DNA of 64,000 nt. Origin: Clostridiales bacterium UBA4698. GTDB taxonomy: Bacteria > Bacillota > Clostridia > TANB77 > UBA1234. Location: contig DHKI01000003.1 in NCBI GenBank assembly GCA_002404755.1, positions 1 through 64,000 on the forward strand, in the 5' to 3' direction. Position 1 is the first letter of the stretch. Each line of letters opens with the position of its first letter. The notes below the pieces were generated by a model, which was given only the letters and a program-made list of their open reading frames with translations, had not been told where the DNA came from and searched no databases. A program made the translations under genes and the position numbers. Below are positions 53,415-62,362 of this stretch, piece after piece.

Positions 53415-53675
53415 TTATCTAGGCTCTACTGCTAACTTTATTCCTGTTCTTTCCTCGTCCTCGATTTTAACCTCTGTAAAAGCTGGTATGCAAATTAAAT
53501 CAACACCAGATGGTGCAACAAATCCTCTTGCTATTGCTATTGCTTTTATAGCTTGATTTAACGCACCTGCTCCAATCGCTTGCATCTCTGCTCTTCCTTT
53601 CTCTTTAATTAATCCTGCTATAGCACCTGCTACTGAATTTGGATTTGATTTTGTTGAAATTTTTAAAATATCCAT
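53415..53675 (-). CDS. spoVS: Stage V sporulation protein S
   Basis: The 86-residue product, MDILKISTKSNPNSVAGAIAG, AEMQAIGAGALNQAIKAIAI and ARGFVAPSGVDLICIPAFTE, is an almost complete match to the Alba-like SpoVS family. It is needed for spore coat assembly and septation control in Bacillus. It follows ymdB and rny in the conserved rny-ymdB-spoVS order. Confidence 0.96.
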   Translation of the reverse strand: MDILKISTKSNPNSVAGAIAGLIKEKGRAEMQAIGAGALNQAIKAIAIARGFVAPSGVDLICIPAFTEVKIEDEERTGIKLAVEPR

Positions 53676-53804
53676 GTTATTCCTCCTTGTTTTTATTTTG
53701 ATTACTTACTACACTATAAATTATATAAGGTTTTATATAAAAAGCCAGTATTTTCCAATAAAAACTTAGAGAATCGATTGACAAAAATCGCTATATTTAG
53801 GCAT

Positions 53805-54581
53805 TTATAGACTTATTCTTGTAATATCCGTTACCTTTTTACTTGTTTCATCAAAATTAAATACAACGCCATTTAGCATAAATGGTCCTTCTGCACAAGA
53901 ATATCTTTCCGGAATTTGTGTCAAAAATCTTTTCATTGCGGCCTCAATATTCATGCCTATAATCGAATTCTTTGGTCCCGTCATACCAACGTCTGTTATG
54001 TATCCCATTCCTGTATCATATATTTTCTCATCAGCTGTTTGTACATGAGTATGAGTTCCAAACAAAATATTAACTTTATCTTTCAAATAATATGCAAGTG
54101 CAATTTTTTCTGCAGTAGCTTCAGCATGAAAATCAACTATAATTATATCTGCACCATTTTTCTTTAACTTATCAATCTCTTTATCGGCAGCAATAAAAGG
54201 GCTATCATAACTTCCGCCCATATCTACTCTACCAATTAAATTTATAATACCAATCTTTTTATCTTTAGCACGCAATAATGTACTACCTTTTCCGCATACT
54301 CCTTCAGCATAATTTGCTGGTCTAATTAATCGCTCATCTTCATCTATGAATGAGAAAATATCCTTTTTTCCCCATGTGTGATTTCCCATTGTTATTGCAT
54401 CAACACCACAAGCATATAAATCATTTACTATATTCTTAGTAATTCCCATACCGTCTGCTGAATTTTCACCATTAGCTATTGTAAAATCTATATTATATTT
54501 TTCTTTTAGCTTTGATATGTTTTTCTTAACTGCTTCAACGCCAACTTTTCCAACGATATCTCCAATAATTAAAAAATTCAT
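53805..54581 (-). CDS. ymdB: YmdB-type metallophosphoesterase
   Basis: The 258-residue product has the dinuclear metal motifs GDIVGKVGV, NGENSADGMG, TMGNHTWGKK, VDFHAEATAEK and GTHTHVQTADEKI. In Bacillus YmdB hydrolyses 2',3'-cyclic nucleotides and affects RNase Y. ATG 54581 follows AAGGAGGCTAATT. It lies just downstream of rny. Confidence 0.93.
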   Translation of the reverse strand: MNFLIIGDIVGKVGVEAVKKNISKLKEKYNIDFTIANGENSADGMGITKNIVNDLYACGVDAITMGNHTWGKKDIFSFIDEDERLIRPANYAEGVCGKGSTLLRAKDKKIGIINLIGRVDMGGSYDSPFIAADKEIDKLKKNGADIIIVDFHAEATAEKIALAYYLKDKVNILFGTHTHVQTADEKIYDTGMGYITDVGMTGPKNSIIGMNIEAAMKRFLTQIPERYSCAEGPFMLNGVVFNFDETSKKVTDITRISL

Positions 54582-54669
54582 AATTAGCCTCCTTAACATT
54601 CATACTAAATACTCTTAATAGAGTATTTTCATACCTTTCAAAGTATATCATAATTTAAAGAAAAAGCAA

Positions 54670-54698
54670 AGGAGACAAACCTTTTAAGTTCATCTCCT
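54670..54698 (-). terminator. Weak terminator between rny and ymdB
   Basis: GGAGA and TCTCC, with surrounding A/T, form a short stem after the rny stop; a minus-strand U-rich tail follows. Confidence 0.55.
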
Positions 54699-54705
54699 AC
54701 TTTTT

Positions 54706-56298
54706 TTATTTTGCATATTCTATTGCTCTAGTCTCTCTTATAACATTTACTTTTATTTGTCCTGGATAATCCATTTCTTCTTCTATTCTCTTTGCAATGT
54801 CTCTTGCCATAATTGTCATCTTGTCTTCATCAATAGTTTCAGGTTTTACAATTATTCTAACTTCACGACCTGCTTGAATTGCAAATGATTTTTCAACGCC
54901 TTCAAAAGAATCAGCAATTTCTTCTAATTTTTCAAGTCTCTTAATATAGTTCTCTAAAGTTTCTCTTCTAGCACCTGGTCTCGAAGCAGAGATTGCATCT
55001 GCTGCTTGAACTAAGACAGCCTCCATTGTTAATGGTTCAACATCACCATGGTGAGCTTGTACTGCGTTGATAACAGCATTACTTTCCTTATATTTTCTAA
55101 GGATGTCAACACCAATTTCAACATGTGTACCTTCTATTTCATGGTCTATCGCTTTACCAATATCATGAAGTAATCCCGCTCTTTTAGCAAGTTTAGGATC
55201 AAATCCTAACTCTTCTGCCATAATACCAGCCAATTGTGAAACTTCTATAGAGTGATTTAATACATTTTGTCCATAACTTGTTCTATATTTTAACTTACCG
55301 ATTAGCTTAATTACATCTGGATGTAAACCTATGACACCAGTTTCCATAGATGCTTCTTCGCCTTCTTCTTTGATTATAGTTTCAAGCTCTTCTTTTGCCT
55401 TTTCTACCATCTCTTCTATTCTAGCAGGATGAATTCTACCATCTGTAACTAGATTTTCAAGAGCTATTCTAGCAACCTCACGTCTTATAGGATCGAAACT
55501 TGATAAAATAACAGCCTCTGGTGTATCATCAATAATCAAATCAATTCCCGTTAGAGTTTCTAGAGTTTTGATATTTCTACCTTCCCTTCCGATAATTCTG
55601 CCTTTCATATCGTCGCTTGGCAAAGGTACAACAGAAACTGTAGTTTCAGATGTATGGTCAGCAGCACACTTTTGAACTGCATAAGTAATTAACTCTTTCG
55701 CTTTCTTATTAGCTTCTTCCTTTGTCTTATTCTCAAACTCTTTTATTATAACAGCCTGATCATGTGTCAAAGATTCATTTAATGTGCTTAGAAGATATTT
55801 TTTTGCTTCTTCTTGTGATAACCCAGAAATTCTTTCTAATTCAGCCAATTGCTTGTCCTTAAATTTTCCAAGTTCATCCTTTTCTTCCTCTAATTTTCTT
55901 TCCTTATCCAATAACTCAATTTCTTTTCCTTCTAATTTCTCGATTTTTTTATCTAAAGTCTCTTCTTTTTGAAGTAATCTCTTTTCTTGCTTTGCTACTT
56001 CTGCCCTTCTTTCTCTTATCTCGCCTTCTAAATCTCCACGTTCTTTTTGTATTTCTTCTTTAGCTAAAATAACTTTTTCTTTTCTTTCTGCCTCAGCTAT
56101 TCTAACAATCTCTGATGCCTTATTTCTAGCTTCATTTCTTAATCTTTCAGCTTCTTCTTCAGCATTCTTGATTTTAGACAATCCTTTTTTAGTCTTGTTT
56201 TTTTCTAGCAAAAAGAAAATAAAAATTACAATCGCTGCTGTAATAATAGCGACAATAATAGAAGGGACAATCATTTCTCTAGTAAAAATATCGTCCAC
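54706..56298 (-). CDS. rny: Ribonuclease Y
   Basis: The product has up to 530 residues. An N-terminal membrane helix (10-30) is followed by a long coiled coil (35-200), a KH domain ([21 protein letters not shown]), and an HD domain with [13 protein letters not shown] and [14 protein letters not shown]. It starts mRNA turnover at the membrane. Start choice is unclear: the GTG at 56298 overlaps GGAGGTG, while the ATG at 56274 is 23 bases from it. Confidence 0.96.
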   Translation of the reverse strand: MDDIFTREMIVPSIIVAIITAAIVIFIFFLLEKNKTKKGLSKIKNAEEEAERLRNEARNKASEIVRIAEAERKEKVILAKEEIQKERGDLEGEIRERRAEVAKQEKRLLQKEETLDKKIEKLEGKEIELLDKERKLEEEKDELGKFKDKQLAELERISGLSQEEAKKYLLSTLNESLTHDQAVIIKEFENKTKEEANKKAKELITYAVQKCAADHTSETTVSVVPLPSDDMKGRIIGREGRNIKTLETLTGIDLIIDDTPEAVILSSFDPIRREVARIALENLVTDGRIHPARIEEMVEKAKEELETIIKEEGEEASMETGVIGLHPDVIKLIGKLKYRTSYGQNVLNHSIEVSQLAGIMAEELGFDPKLAKRAGLLHDIGKAIDHEIEGTHVEIGVDILRKYKESNAVINAVQAHHGDVEPLTMEAVLVQAADAISASRPGARRETLENYIKRLEKLEEIADSFEGVEKSFAIQAGREVRIIVKPETIDEDKMTIMARDIAKRIEEEMDYPGQIKVNVIRETRAIEYAK

Positions 56299-56466
56299 CT
56301 CCCTTTATTTACTTTTCAATGTTCAATATATTATTATTTAAAGTATCTATCCAATACTCAAAATCACAACAATCTTTTGAATAATATATTTCACTGCCAT
56401 TCTATTTTATCTATAAAAGCCTACATTGTCAATAGCTAATATGACAGCTAAAAAGGCTAAAAGAAT

Positions 56467-56496
56467 GTAACCTCAAATTATACAACTTGAGGTTAC
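56467..56496 (-). terminator. Terminator of carD
   Basis: GTAACCTCAA and TTGAGGTTAC form a 10-bp perfect stem 19 bases past the carD stop. Confidence 0.85.
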
Positions 56497-56515
56497 ACTC
56501 TTAAAAAATCCGCTC

Positions 56516-57025
56516 TTAAACTAACACGTTTTTAGAAGAATTGTACGCTTCTTCTATTTTCTCATCAATCAAGATTTCAACTTGTTCTTTTGTCATAGCT
56601 TCAGCCAAAACTAGCTCGCTTATAAGTATTTGTTTCGCATTTGATAGCATCTTTTTCTCGCCAGTAGCAAGCCCTTTGTCTTTTTGTCTGAAAGTTAAGT
56701 TTCTGACAACATCTGCAACTTCACATATATCGCCGCTCTTCATCTTGTCCTGATTGTCTCTATATCTTTTGTTCCAATTAGAAGACATATCCGTTGGCAT
56801 AGCACTAAGAACGTCTAATACACTTTCCGCCACATCTCCACCGATTACATCTCTTACACCGATTAATTCAGCATTTTTCGTTGGTACCATAACTTTTATG
56901 TCTCCAACAGGCATTTTCATTATGTAATATTTTTGTTTTTCTCCTAGTATTTCACGCTCTTCTATTGATTCAATTGTTCCTGCACCATGCATTGGATATA
57001 CTATCTTGTCTCCTACTTTAAACAT
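56516..57025 (-). CDS. CarD family transcriptional regulator
   Basis: The 169-residue product has an N-terminal RNA polymerase-interacting domain (MFKVGDKIVYPMHGAGTIES, YYIMKMPVGDIKVMVPT) and a helical C-terminus with NWNKRYRDNQDKMKSGDICEVADVVRNL. It stabilises open promoter complexes. ATG 57025 follows GGGAGTGATACTG. The leader contains a 9-bp stem (GTAAGAAAA at 57060-57068 with TTTTCTTAC at 57076-57084). Confidence 0.93.
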   Translation of the reverse strand: MFKVGDKIVYPMHGAGTIESIEEREILGEKQKYYIMKMPVGDIKVMVPTKNAELIGVRDVIGGDVAESVLDVLSAMPTDMSSNWNKRYRDNQDKMKSGDICEVADVVRNLTFRQKDKGLATGEKKMLSNAKQILISELVLAEAMTKEQVEILIDEKIEEAYNSSKNVLV

Positions 57026-57095
57026 CAGTATCACTCCCTAACTTCCGTATTATGTTATTGTAAGAAAATCTTTCCTTTTCTTACGGCACGTTTAC

Positions 57096-57124
57096 ATTAT
57101 ATCACAAATAATGGTAAAAGTCAA
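57096..57124 (-). promoter_or_regulatory. Promoter of the CarD-family gene
   Basis: On the minus strand TTGACT (57119-57124), a 17-base spacer and TATAAT (57096-57101). Between here and 57302 the sequence is AT-rich with nothing identifiable. Confidence 0.75.
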
Positions 57125-57301
57125 AGAATTTAGTAAACTAATTTTTATAATTTTGTAAACAAATCTATCTATGTTTTAAAAGTCATATTCATTATTTTTG
57201 TGCCACATAAACATCATAAAAGCCAAAAAATGACATTGCTTTTTTACACTTTATAGTCACATAACTATCCCCCCATACAATTTAACATTTCTTTTACATA
57301 C

Positions 57302-57334
57302 AAAAAGGAAACAGTTTCAAGCTGTTTCCTTTTT
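57302..57334 (-). terminator. Terminator of the 57339-57644 gene
   Basis: AAAAAGGAAACAG and CTGTTTCCTTTTT form a 13-bp perfect stem around TTTCAAG. Confidence 0.9.
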
Positions 57335-57338
57335 GTAT

Positions 57339-57644
57339 TTAGTGTTTATCCTCTTTGCTATTTACAATCTCCATGCCATACTTAAGGATATATACATGGG
57401 TTTCTTTATCTGTTTTAAACTCAGGCAAGTCAATTCCAACCTCCTTCGCTAATCTAGAAATCGTATTAAGCGCCTCCTTTGCACCTTCTAGATTGTCTTC
57501 TTTTTTTTCTCCCATTACTTTTGCGGTAGCTGAAGTAATCATCTGCTTAAATGTCTCTCCAACGGTGTTTACCGACTCGTCAAATATCTTCTTCTGCTCA
57601 ACTGTGAGTTTCTCTCTTACTTTCAACATCTTTTCGATTTCCAT
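57339..57644 (-). CDS. Orphan helical protein of unknown function
   Basis: The product has 101 residues, all helical and charged (MEIEKMLKVREKLTVEQKKI, KEALNTISRLAKEVGIDLPE), with no cysteine, signal or membrane segment. It is not recognised. AAAAGGAGGTTTCGTTT precedes the ATG. It has its own promoter (57686-57714) squeezed between it and the upstream gene, and its own terminator. It belongs to the set of single orphan genes placed between housekeeping operons. Confidence 0.7.
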   Translation of the reverse strand: MEIEKMLKVREKLTVEQKKIFDESVNTVGETFKQMITSATAKVMGEKKEDNLEGAKEALNTISRLAKEVGIDLPEFKTDKETHVYILKYGMEIVNSKEDKH

Positions 57645-57685
57645 AAACGAAACCTCCTTTTAATAATTCAAAAACGTACTCATAC

Positions 57686-57714
57686 ATTGTAGCACCTTTC
57701 ATGCTTTATGTCAA
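57686..57714 (-). promoter_or_regulatory. Promoter of the 57339-57644 gene
   Basis: On the minus strand TTGACA (57709-57714), a 17-base spacer and TACAAT (57686-57691). Confidence 0.75.
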
Positions 57715-57715
57715 C

Positions 57716-58351
57716 TTATTTTTCTTCAAAATCTGTCATTTCCTTTATTCTTTTTGCTACACCGTCTGCACTTACTTTTCCGTATAAACTCGCACTCTCT
57801 GTATATGCTTCAATATCATTTTCATAATCTCTATCGAGTGCATCTATTATTGCACACCCCAAGGTAAATTGAAATACCCAATCAGCTATTTTATGTCTGG
57901 TTTCAACAACTCCTGGTTTTGATCTATTTTCATCCCCCAGAAGCCCTCTCGTATCTTTCTTATATTCATCTGGAAGTTCACCATATATCTCTTCTAATCC
58001 TGAATCTCGACAAATACCATCCGCCATCTTAATTTTTCCAATCAAAGCATCATGCGTTAACTTCCTTCTACGCTCAATTTCTTCGCTTTTAGTTCTCCAT
58101 TCATCTGCACTTCTTTCTTTAGAATATGCATCTCGTGTTATACTCTTAAAGTTGTCATCAAAAACAGATGCTGTATAGTCGGCCATACACTCTATTAAGT
58201 CTGTTATCGCCTTTTCGTCGCTTTCGGCCCACCCTCTCTCTTCCTCAGATATGCTAGTATCATTTTTTCTTTTTATCAAATATTCTCTCACATCTTTTAT
58301 GCTTCTTAAAATTCTATCGATATCTCTCTCTGTCATTTTTTCCTTTTTCAT
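57716..58351 (-). CDS. Orphan helical protein, possibly DUF3232-like
   Basis: The 211-residue product is mainly helical and charged. RILRSIKDVREYLIKRKND, WAESDEKAITDLIECMADYT, RRKLTHDALIGKIKMADGIC and ADWVFQFTLGCAIIDALDRD recall DUF3232 proteins, whose function is unknown; the match is from memory and uncertain. The start is ATG 58351 because AAGGGGGGA then lies 8 bases upstream. Its promoter is at 58379-58408. It is adjacent to the other orphan gene and may act with it. Confidence 0.6.
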   Translation of the reverse strand: MKKEKMTERDIDRILRSIKDVREYLIKRKNDTSISEEERGWAESDEKAITDLIECMADYTASVFDDNFKSITRDAYSKERSADEWRTKSEEIERRRKLTHDALIGKIKMADGICRDSGLEEIYGELPDEYKKDTRGLLGDENRSKPGVVETRHKIADWVFQFTLGCAIIDALDRDYENDIEAYTESASLYGKVSADGVAKRIKEMTDFEEK

Positions 58352-58378
58352 ATGCATATCCCCCCTTAACATATTTAT

Positions 58379-58408
58379 ATTATACCATGTTTTAACATAT
58401 TATGTCAA
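58379..58408 (-). promoter_or_regulatory. Promoter of the 57716-58351 gene
   Basis: On the minus strand TTGACA (58403-58408), an 18-base spacer and TATAAT (58379-58384). Confidence 0.7.
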
Positions 58409-58480
58409 TCAATATGTTGTGTCCCAATATTTTCCCAATATTGTCCTAAATTTAATTTAAGGCTTTATTCTTTATAACGA

Positions 58481-58531
58481 AAAGCCTCACCGCAAACTTT
58501 ACCATTTAAAGTAAAATTCACAGTGAGGCTT
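58481..58531 (-). terminator. Terminator of valS
   Basis: AAGCCTCAC and GTGAGGCTT form a 9-bp outer stem downstream of the valS stop; TTTTCG follows on the minus strand. Confidence 0.75.
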
Positions 58532-58543
58532 CACAATCATTAT

Positions 58544-61168
58544 CTATGCCTTTAACGCATTTATTCTTTCTTCTGTTTTTGCAAGTAATTCTTGATATTT
58601 TATCTTTTTGTTCTTTTCTTCTTCTATTTTTGCTGCTGGTGCCTTTGCAACAAATCCTTCATTTGATAGCATTTTTTCTACTCTGTTTATTTCATTTTGA
58701 TATGTTAGCTTTTCTTTTTCAAGTCTTTCTATTTCAGCACTAATATCTACTAATTCATTAAACGGGATATATATTTCTATTCCTGGAACTGCTATTGAAA
58801 CTGCATTATCTGCGATTCCTGTTTTATCTTTTTGTATTGTTATTTTATCTGCATATGCTAATTTTTCAATAAATCCTCTTCCCTCTTCAATTACCTTTTC
58901 ATTTTCTGTAACAAAAATCAAACTTGCTTTTCTTGATGGTACTACATTCATATTAGCACGGATATTTCTTATATTTTTGATAATTTCTTTTATTAGCTCA
59001 ACATCGTTTTCTTCTGCCTTATAATCGTTTTCTGCTTTATATTCTGGCCATTTTGAAATCATTATGCTTTCATCATTATGATCTAATTTCATATATATTT
59101 CTTCTGTTATAAATGGCATAAATGGATGCAATAATTTAAGCGAAATCTTTAATATCTCGTCTATTGTATATAAGGCCTCGCTTCTTGTCTCGTTTGTCAT
59201 ATCGTAAAGTCTTGGCTTAATCATCTCTATATACCAGTCACAAAGCTCATCACGAGTAAAGTCCATTATTTTTTGAATTGCTATACCAAAATCATATTTA
59301 TCCATTGCCTCTGTAACTTCTTTTACAGTTCTATTGGCTTTAGATATTATCCATTTATCTTCAATTGTCATTTTGCTTTCATCATGAACTAGTTTATCTT
59401 CTCCAAAATTCATCATTGCAAATCTTGATGCGTTCCAAAGCTTATTTGCAAAGTTTCTACCCGCTTCTACCTTGTCTGGCAAATATCTTGTATCATTACC
59501 TGGTGTTGTTCCTTGTACTAATGCATATCTAAATGAATCTGCACCATATTTATCTATAACATCTAGTGGATTTACACCATTTCCTAATGATTTTGACATC
59601 TTTCTACCTTGCTCATCTCTTACTAATCCGTGGATTAAAACCTCTTTAAATGGTGGCTTTCCTGTATTTTCGATACTAGAGAATAACATTCTAGCAACCC
59701 AGAAGAATATTATATCGTAACCTGTTACTAATACATCTGTTGGGAAGAACTTTTCAAAATCTTTTGTTTTTTCTGGCCAACCAAGTGTTGCAAATGGCCA
59801 TAATGCAGAGCTAAACCATGTGTCTAGTGTATCTTCATCTTGTCTCATTTTTCCACCACATTTTGGACATGTTGTAACATCTGTTTCAGATACAACCATT
59901 TCTCCGCAATCATCACAATAATATGCTGGTATTCTGTGTCCCCACCATAATTGTCTAGATATGCACCAATCTCTAACATTATCCATCCATGAGAAATAGA
60001 TTTTATCGAATCTCTCAGGTATAAATTTCATCTCACCATTTCTAACAGCTTCATTTGCTGGTTTTGCAAGTTCTTTCATGCTTACAAACCATTGATTTGA
60101 AACTGCTGGCTCAACTGTCTCATGACATCTATAACATTTTCCAACATTATGTGTGTAATTTTCTGTTTTTACAAGACAGCCTAATTTTTCTAGATCTTCA
60201 ACAATTGCTTTTCTAGCTGTTAATCTATCCATTCCTTCATACTTAGCAACCAATCCATTCATATGAGCATCTTCTGTAAATACTTTTATAACCTCTAAGT
60301 TATGACGCAAGCCTACTTCAAAGTCATTTGGATCGTGTGCAGGTGTTATTTTAACGGCACCTGTTCCGAATTCTTTCTCTACATATGTATCTGCAATTAT
60401 TGGAATTTCTTTATTCATTATTGGAAGTACAACTGTTTTTCCAACAATATCTTTATATCTTTCATCATCTGGATGTACTGCTATAGCTGTATCTCCAAGC
60501 ATTGTTTCTGGTCTTGTTGTAGCTACAATTATAGAATAGCTCTTATCTGGTGCATCGTATCTTATGTGCCATAAATGACCAGCCTCTTCTTCATATTCAA
60601 CTTCTGCATCAGAGATAGAAGTCAAACATTTAGGACACCAGTTTATCATTCTCTCGCCTTTATAAATTAAGCCTTTATTGTATAAATCAACGAAAACTTT
60701 CTTTACTGCTTTTGTCAAATGTTCGTCCATTGTGAAACTAACTCTAGACCAATCACAAGAAACACCCATCTTACGAAGCTGATTTAAAATTGTTCCACCA
60801 TATTTTTCTTTCCAAGCCCATGCTCTTTCTAAGAATCCATCTCTTCCTATGTCTTCTTTTGAAATGCCCTCTTTACGCATCTGTTCAACTATTTTTGCTT
60901 CTGTTGCGATACTTGCGTGGTCGATACCTGGAACCCATAAAGTTTCAAATCCTTGCATTCTCTTGTATCTAACAATAATATCTTGAAGTGTGTTATCCAT
61001 TCCATGTCCCATGTGAAGAACACCTGTAATATTTGGAGGTGGCATCATTATTGTAAATGGTGCTTTTTTGCTGTCCGCATTAGCCTCAAAATATCTTTTT
61101 TCTAACCAATTGTTATAAATCTTTTCCTCGAACTCTTTAGGTTCATATGTTTTTCCTAATAAATTCAT
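58544..61168 (-). CDS. valS: Valyl-tRNA synthetase
   Basis: The 874-residue product has the class I motifs PPPNITGVLHMGHGMDN (HIGH type) and GRKMSKSLGNGV (KMSKS), and the editing domain with TTRPETMLGDTAIAVHP. A zinc-like CxxC pair lies in the connective region (YYCDDCGEM, CPKCGGKM), and a C-terminal coiled coil starts near residue 810 (ISAEIERLEKEKLTYQ). It attaches valine to tRNA(Val). Expression is set by the T-box leader upstream, read through the small membrane-protein gene. Confidence 0.97.
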   Translation of the reverse strand: MNLLGKTYEPKEFEEKIYNNWLEKRYFEANADSKKAPFTIMMPPPNITGVLHMGHGMDNTLQDIIVRYKRMQGFETLWVPGIDHASIATEAKIVEQMRKEGISKEDIGRDGFLERAWAWKEKYGGTILNQLRKMGVSCDWSRVSFTMDEHLTKAVKKVFVDLYNKGLIYKGERMINWCPKCLTSISDAEVEYEEEAGHLWHIRYDAPDKSYSIIVATTRPETMLGDTAIAVHPDDERYKDIVGKTVVLPIMNKEIPIIADTYVEKEFGTGAVKITPAHDPNDFEVGLRHNLEVIKVFTEDAHMNGLVAKYEGMDRLTARKAIVEDLEKLGCLVKTENYTHNVGKCYRCHETVEPAVSNQWFVSMKELAKPANEAVRNGEMKFIPERFDKIYFSWMDNVRDWCISRQLWWGHRIPAYYCDDCGEMVVSETDVTTCPKCGGKMRQDEDTLDTWFSSALWPFATLGWPEKTKDFEKFFPTDVLVTGYDIIFFWVARMLFSSIENTGKPPFKEVLIHGLVRDEQGRKMSKSLGNGVNPLDVIDKYGADSFRYALVQGTTPGNDTRYLPDKVEAGRNFANKLWNASRFAMMNFGEDKLVHDESKMTIEDKWIISKANRTVKEVTEAMDKYDFGIAIQKIMDFTRDELCDWYIEMIKPRLYDMTNETRSEALYTIDEILKISLKLLHPFMPFITEEIYMKLDHNDESIMISKWPEYKAENDYKAEENDVELIKEIIKNIRNIRANMNVVPSRKASLIFVTENEKVIEEGRGFIEKLAYADKITIQKDKTGIADNAVSIAVPGIEIYIPFNELVDISAEIERLEKEKLTYQNEINRVEKMLSNEGFVAKAPAAKIEEEKNKKIKYQELLAKTEERINALKA

Positions 61169-61283
61169 TTTTTATTCCTTCCTTTCATGTTTGTTAATTT
61201 TTTATTTATAAAACATATCTAAACTTAATCCTGTACCTTGTTTTTCATAAATCAATTTACAGTATCCTACAAATTCTTTGTGG

Positions 61284-61461
61284 CTACACTGCCATCATTA
61301 TTCCGCCAATCACGGCGACGACAAAACCTATTATTTTCATGCCTTTAGTTGCATCATTTTCTTCACCAAAATCGAAATACTTTTTCACGAGTCTTCTACC
61401 ATCAAAAAGTATGCAAAGACCGGCAAAGTGCAATTATTGACCCAATAATCTTAAGCCACAT
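61284..61461 (-). pseudogene. Small two-helix membrane protein, frameshifted, between T-box and valS
   Basis: From ATG 61461 (GGAGGGATTTTT upstream) the frame reads MWLKIIGSIIAL. One extra T in TTT near 61424 then disrupts it. In the shifted frame the protein resumes as AGLCILFDGRRLVKKYFDFG, followed by GEENDATKGMKIIG and FVVAVIGGIMMAV, ending at TAG 61284. The repaired product has about 58 residues, with two membrane helices and a short Lys-rich loop. Similar tiny proteins occur in other Clostridia as far as I recall; the role is unknown. It lies between the T-box terminator and valS, so would be induced with valS. Confidence 0.6.
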
Positions 61462-61479
61462 AAAAATCCCTCCTAAAAC

Positions 61480-61725
61480 AAAAAGAGTAGATACATCCCA
61501 AAGGACGAATCTACTCGTGTTACCACCTTAATTTATAGCATTATTTAAAACAATGCTACCTCAAAACATTTAACGCATGTTACTCGTTACAACCTACTAT
61601 CTTCAGCTATAAAGCTCCCAAGCTACCTTCACTAAAAATATATTTAAGAAAACTTTTCAGCCCAATTGAGTTTTCATCTCTACTAATTTATTTTAGTTAC
61701 TCCTCTTGTTCAATGCCTTTAACGA
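61480..61725 (-). promoter_or_regulatory. T-box riboswitch controlling valS
   Basis: On the minus strand the leader opens with ACTCGTTA, which pairs with TAACGAGT to close stem I. Between them lie GAGGAGTAA and two possible valine specifier triplets (GTA and GTT in GATAGTAGGTTG). Then comes the T-box sequence AAGGTGGTAACACGAG (61516-61531), the antiterminator side. The terminator AGTAGAT...ATCTACT with T5 lies at 61481-61516. Uncharged tRNA(Val) pairing would stabilise the antiterminator and switch on the downstream genes. Confidence 0.9.
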
Positions 61726-61730
61726 GTTTC

Positions 61731-61759
61731 ATTATATAACAAAAAAATACATTTGTAAA
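61731..61759 (-). promoter_or_regulatory. Promoter of the T-box/valS transcript
   Basis: On the minus strand TTTACA (61754-61759), a 17-base spacer and TATAAT (61731-61736), just upstream of stem I. Confidence 0.65.
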
Positions 61760-61872
61760 CAAATAAAGCAAAAATTTGAGCATTGCAAATGCAAATATAG
61801 GCAATTTTTTGCTTATCACAAGTATACTCACATTCTATAAATAAAAAATATTCTACATTTTCTACTATATAA

Positions 61873-61926
61873 AAAAGCAAGCAAAAGATAAAAATTTTTA
61901 TCCTTTAGCTTGCTTTTAAGTTAGAT
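61873..61926. repeat. 54-bp exact repeat containing a terminator, copy 1
   Basis: The sequence from 61873 to 61926 is identical to 63306-63359. It contains AAAAGCAAGC and GCTTGCTTTT, with inner AAAGATAAAAA/TTTTTATCCTTT, a terminator serving the 61931 gene. Similarity continues into the 3' ends of the two genes, showing that whole gene-plus-terminator units were duplicated. Confidence 0.9.
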
Positions 61927-61930
61927 ACAA

Positions 61931-62344
61931 TTAGTCTTGCACCATTTTCAAGGCATTTTTGTACTCTTCTTCCGTTAAGCTTGTCTCATCTTGTTCATAC
62001 AGTATGGTAAGAAGATTGACAGCAACCTTATTTTTGTTATCAAGAGATAACACTCGACGTAAATGCCAAAGAGCAGTCTCTGCAGAACCTGAGAAAACAT
62101 TGTATGCCGTAATCATTAATTCTGCTGCAAGTATGTGATAAGTAATGCTTTCTTCTTTTGCTAAAATACTTGTCACATACGCGTACGATAACAAATTGTA
62201 TGACAAAGCGTCTTTTTTCTCAAGCGGATCTGCTAAAGCATATAAACTTTCAGAAATTTCCGCTTTTGTCATTATTTTTGAAAGCTCATATGCACCCTCA
62301 AAGTCAGATTTTAAAAGACACTTTATAAAGTCCTTATTAGTCAA
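61931..62344 (-). CDS. Small helical protein, paralogue 1 of 3 (candidate immunity protein)
   Basis: The product has 137 residues, all helical and without signal or membrane segment, with a TPR-like helix pattern: FEGAYELSKIMTKAEISESL, SYNLLSYAYVTSILAKEES, ALWHLRRVLSLDNKNK and EEYKNALKMVQD. It is clearly related to the products at 63364-63783 and 63872-64000. The start is TTG 62344, with GAGGATGATATA upstream. It begins 18 bases after the stop of the secreted toxin-like protein, the usual place of an immunity gene. The family is not recognised by name. Confidence 0.65.
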   Translation of the reverse strand: MTNKDFIKCLLKSDFEGAYELSKIMTKAEISESLYALADPLEKKDALSYNLLSYAYVTSILAKEESITYHILAAELMITAYNVFSGSAETALWHLRRVLSLDNKNKVAVNLLTILYEQDETSLTEEEYKNALKMVQD

Positions 62345-62362
62345 TATATCATCCTCCTCGCT

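Noticed and set aside
61349..61531. Plus-strand open frame over the T-box region
   Set aside because: It lies antisense to the T-box terminator and the small membrane-protein gene, with no ribosome site.
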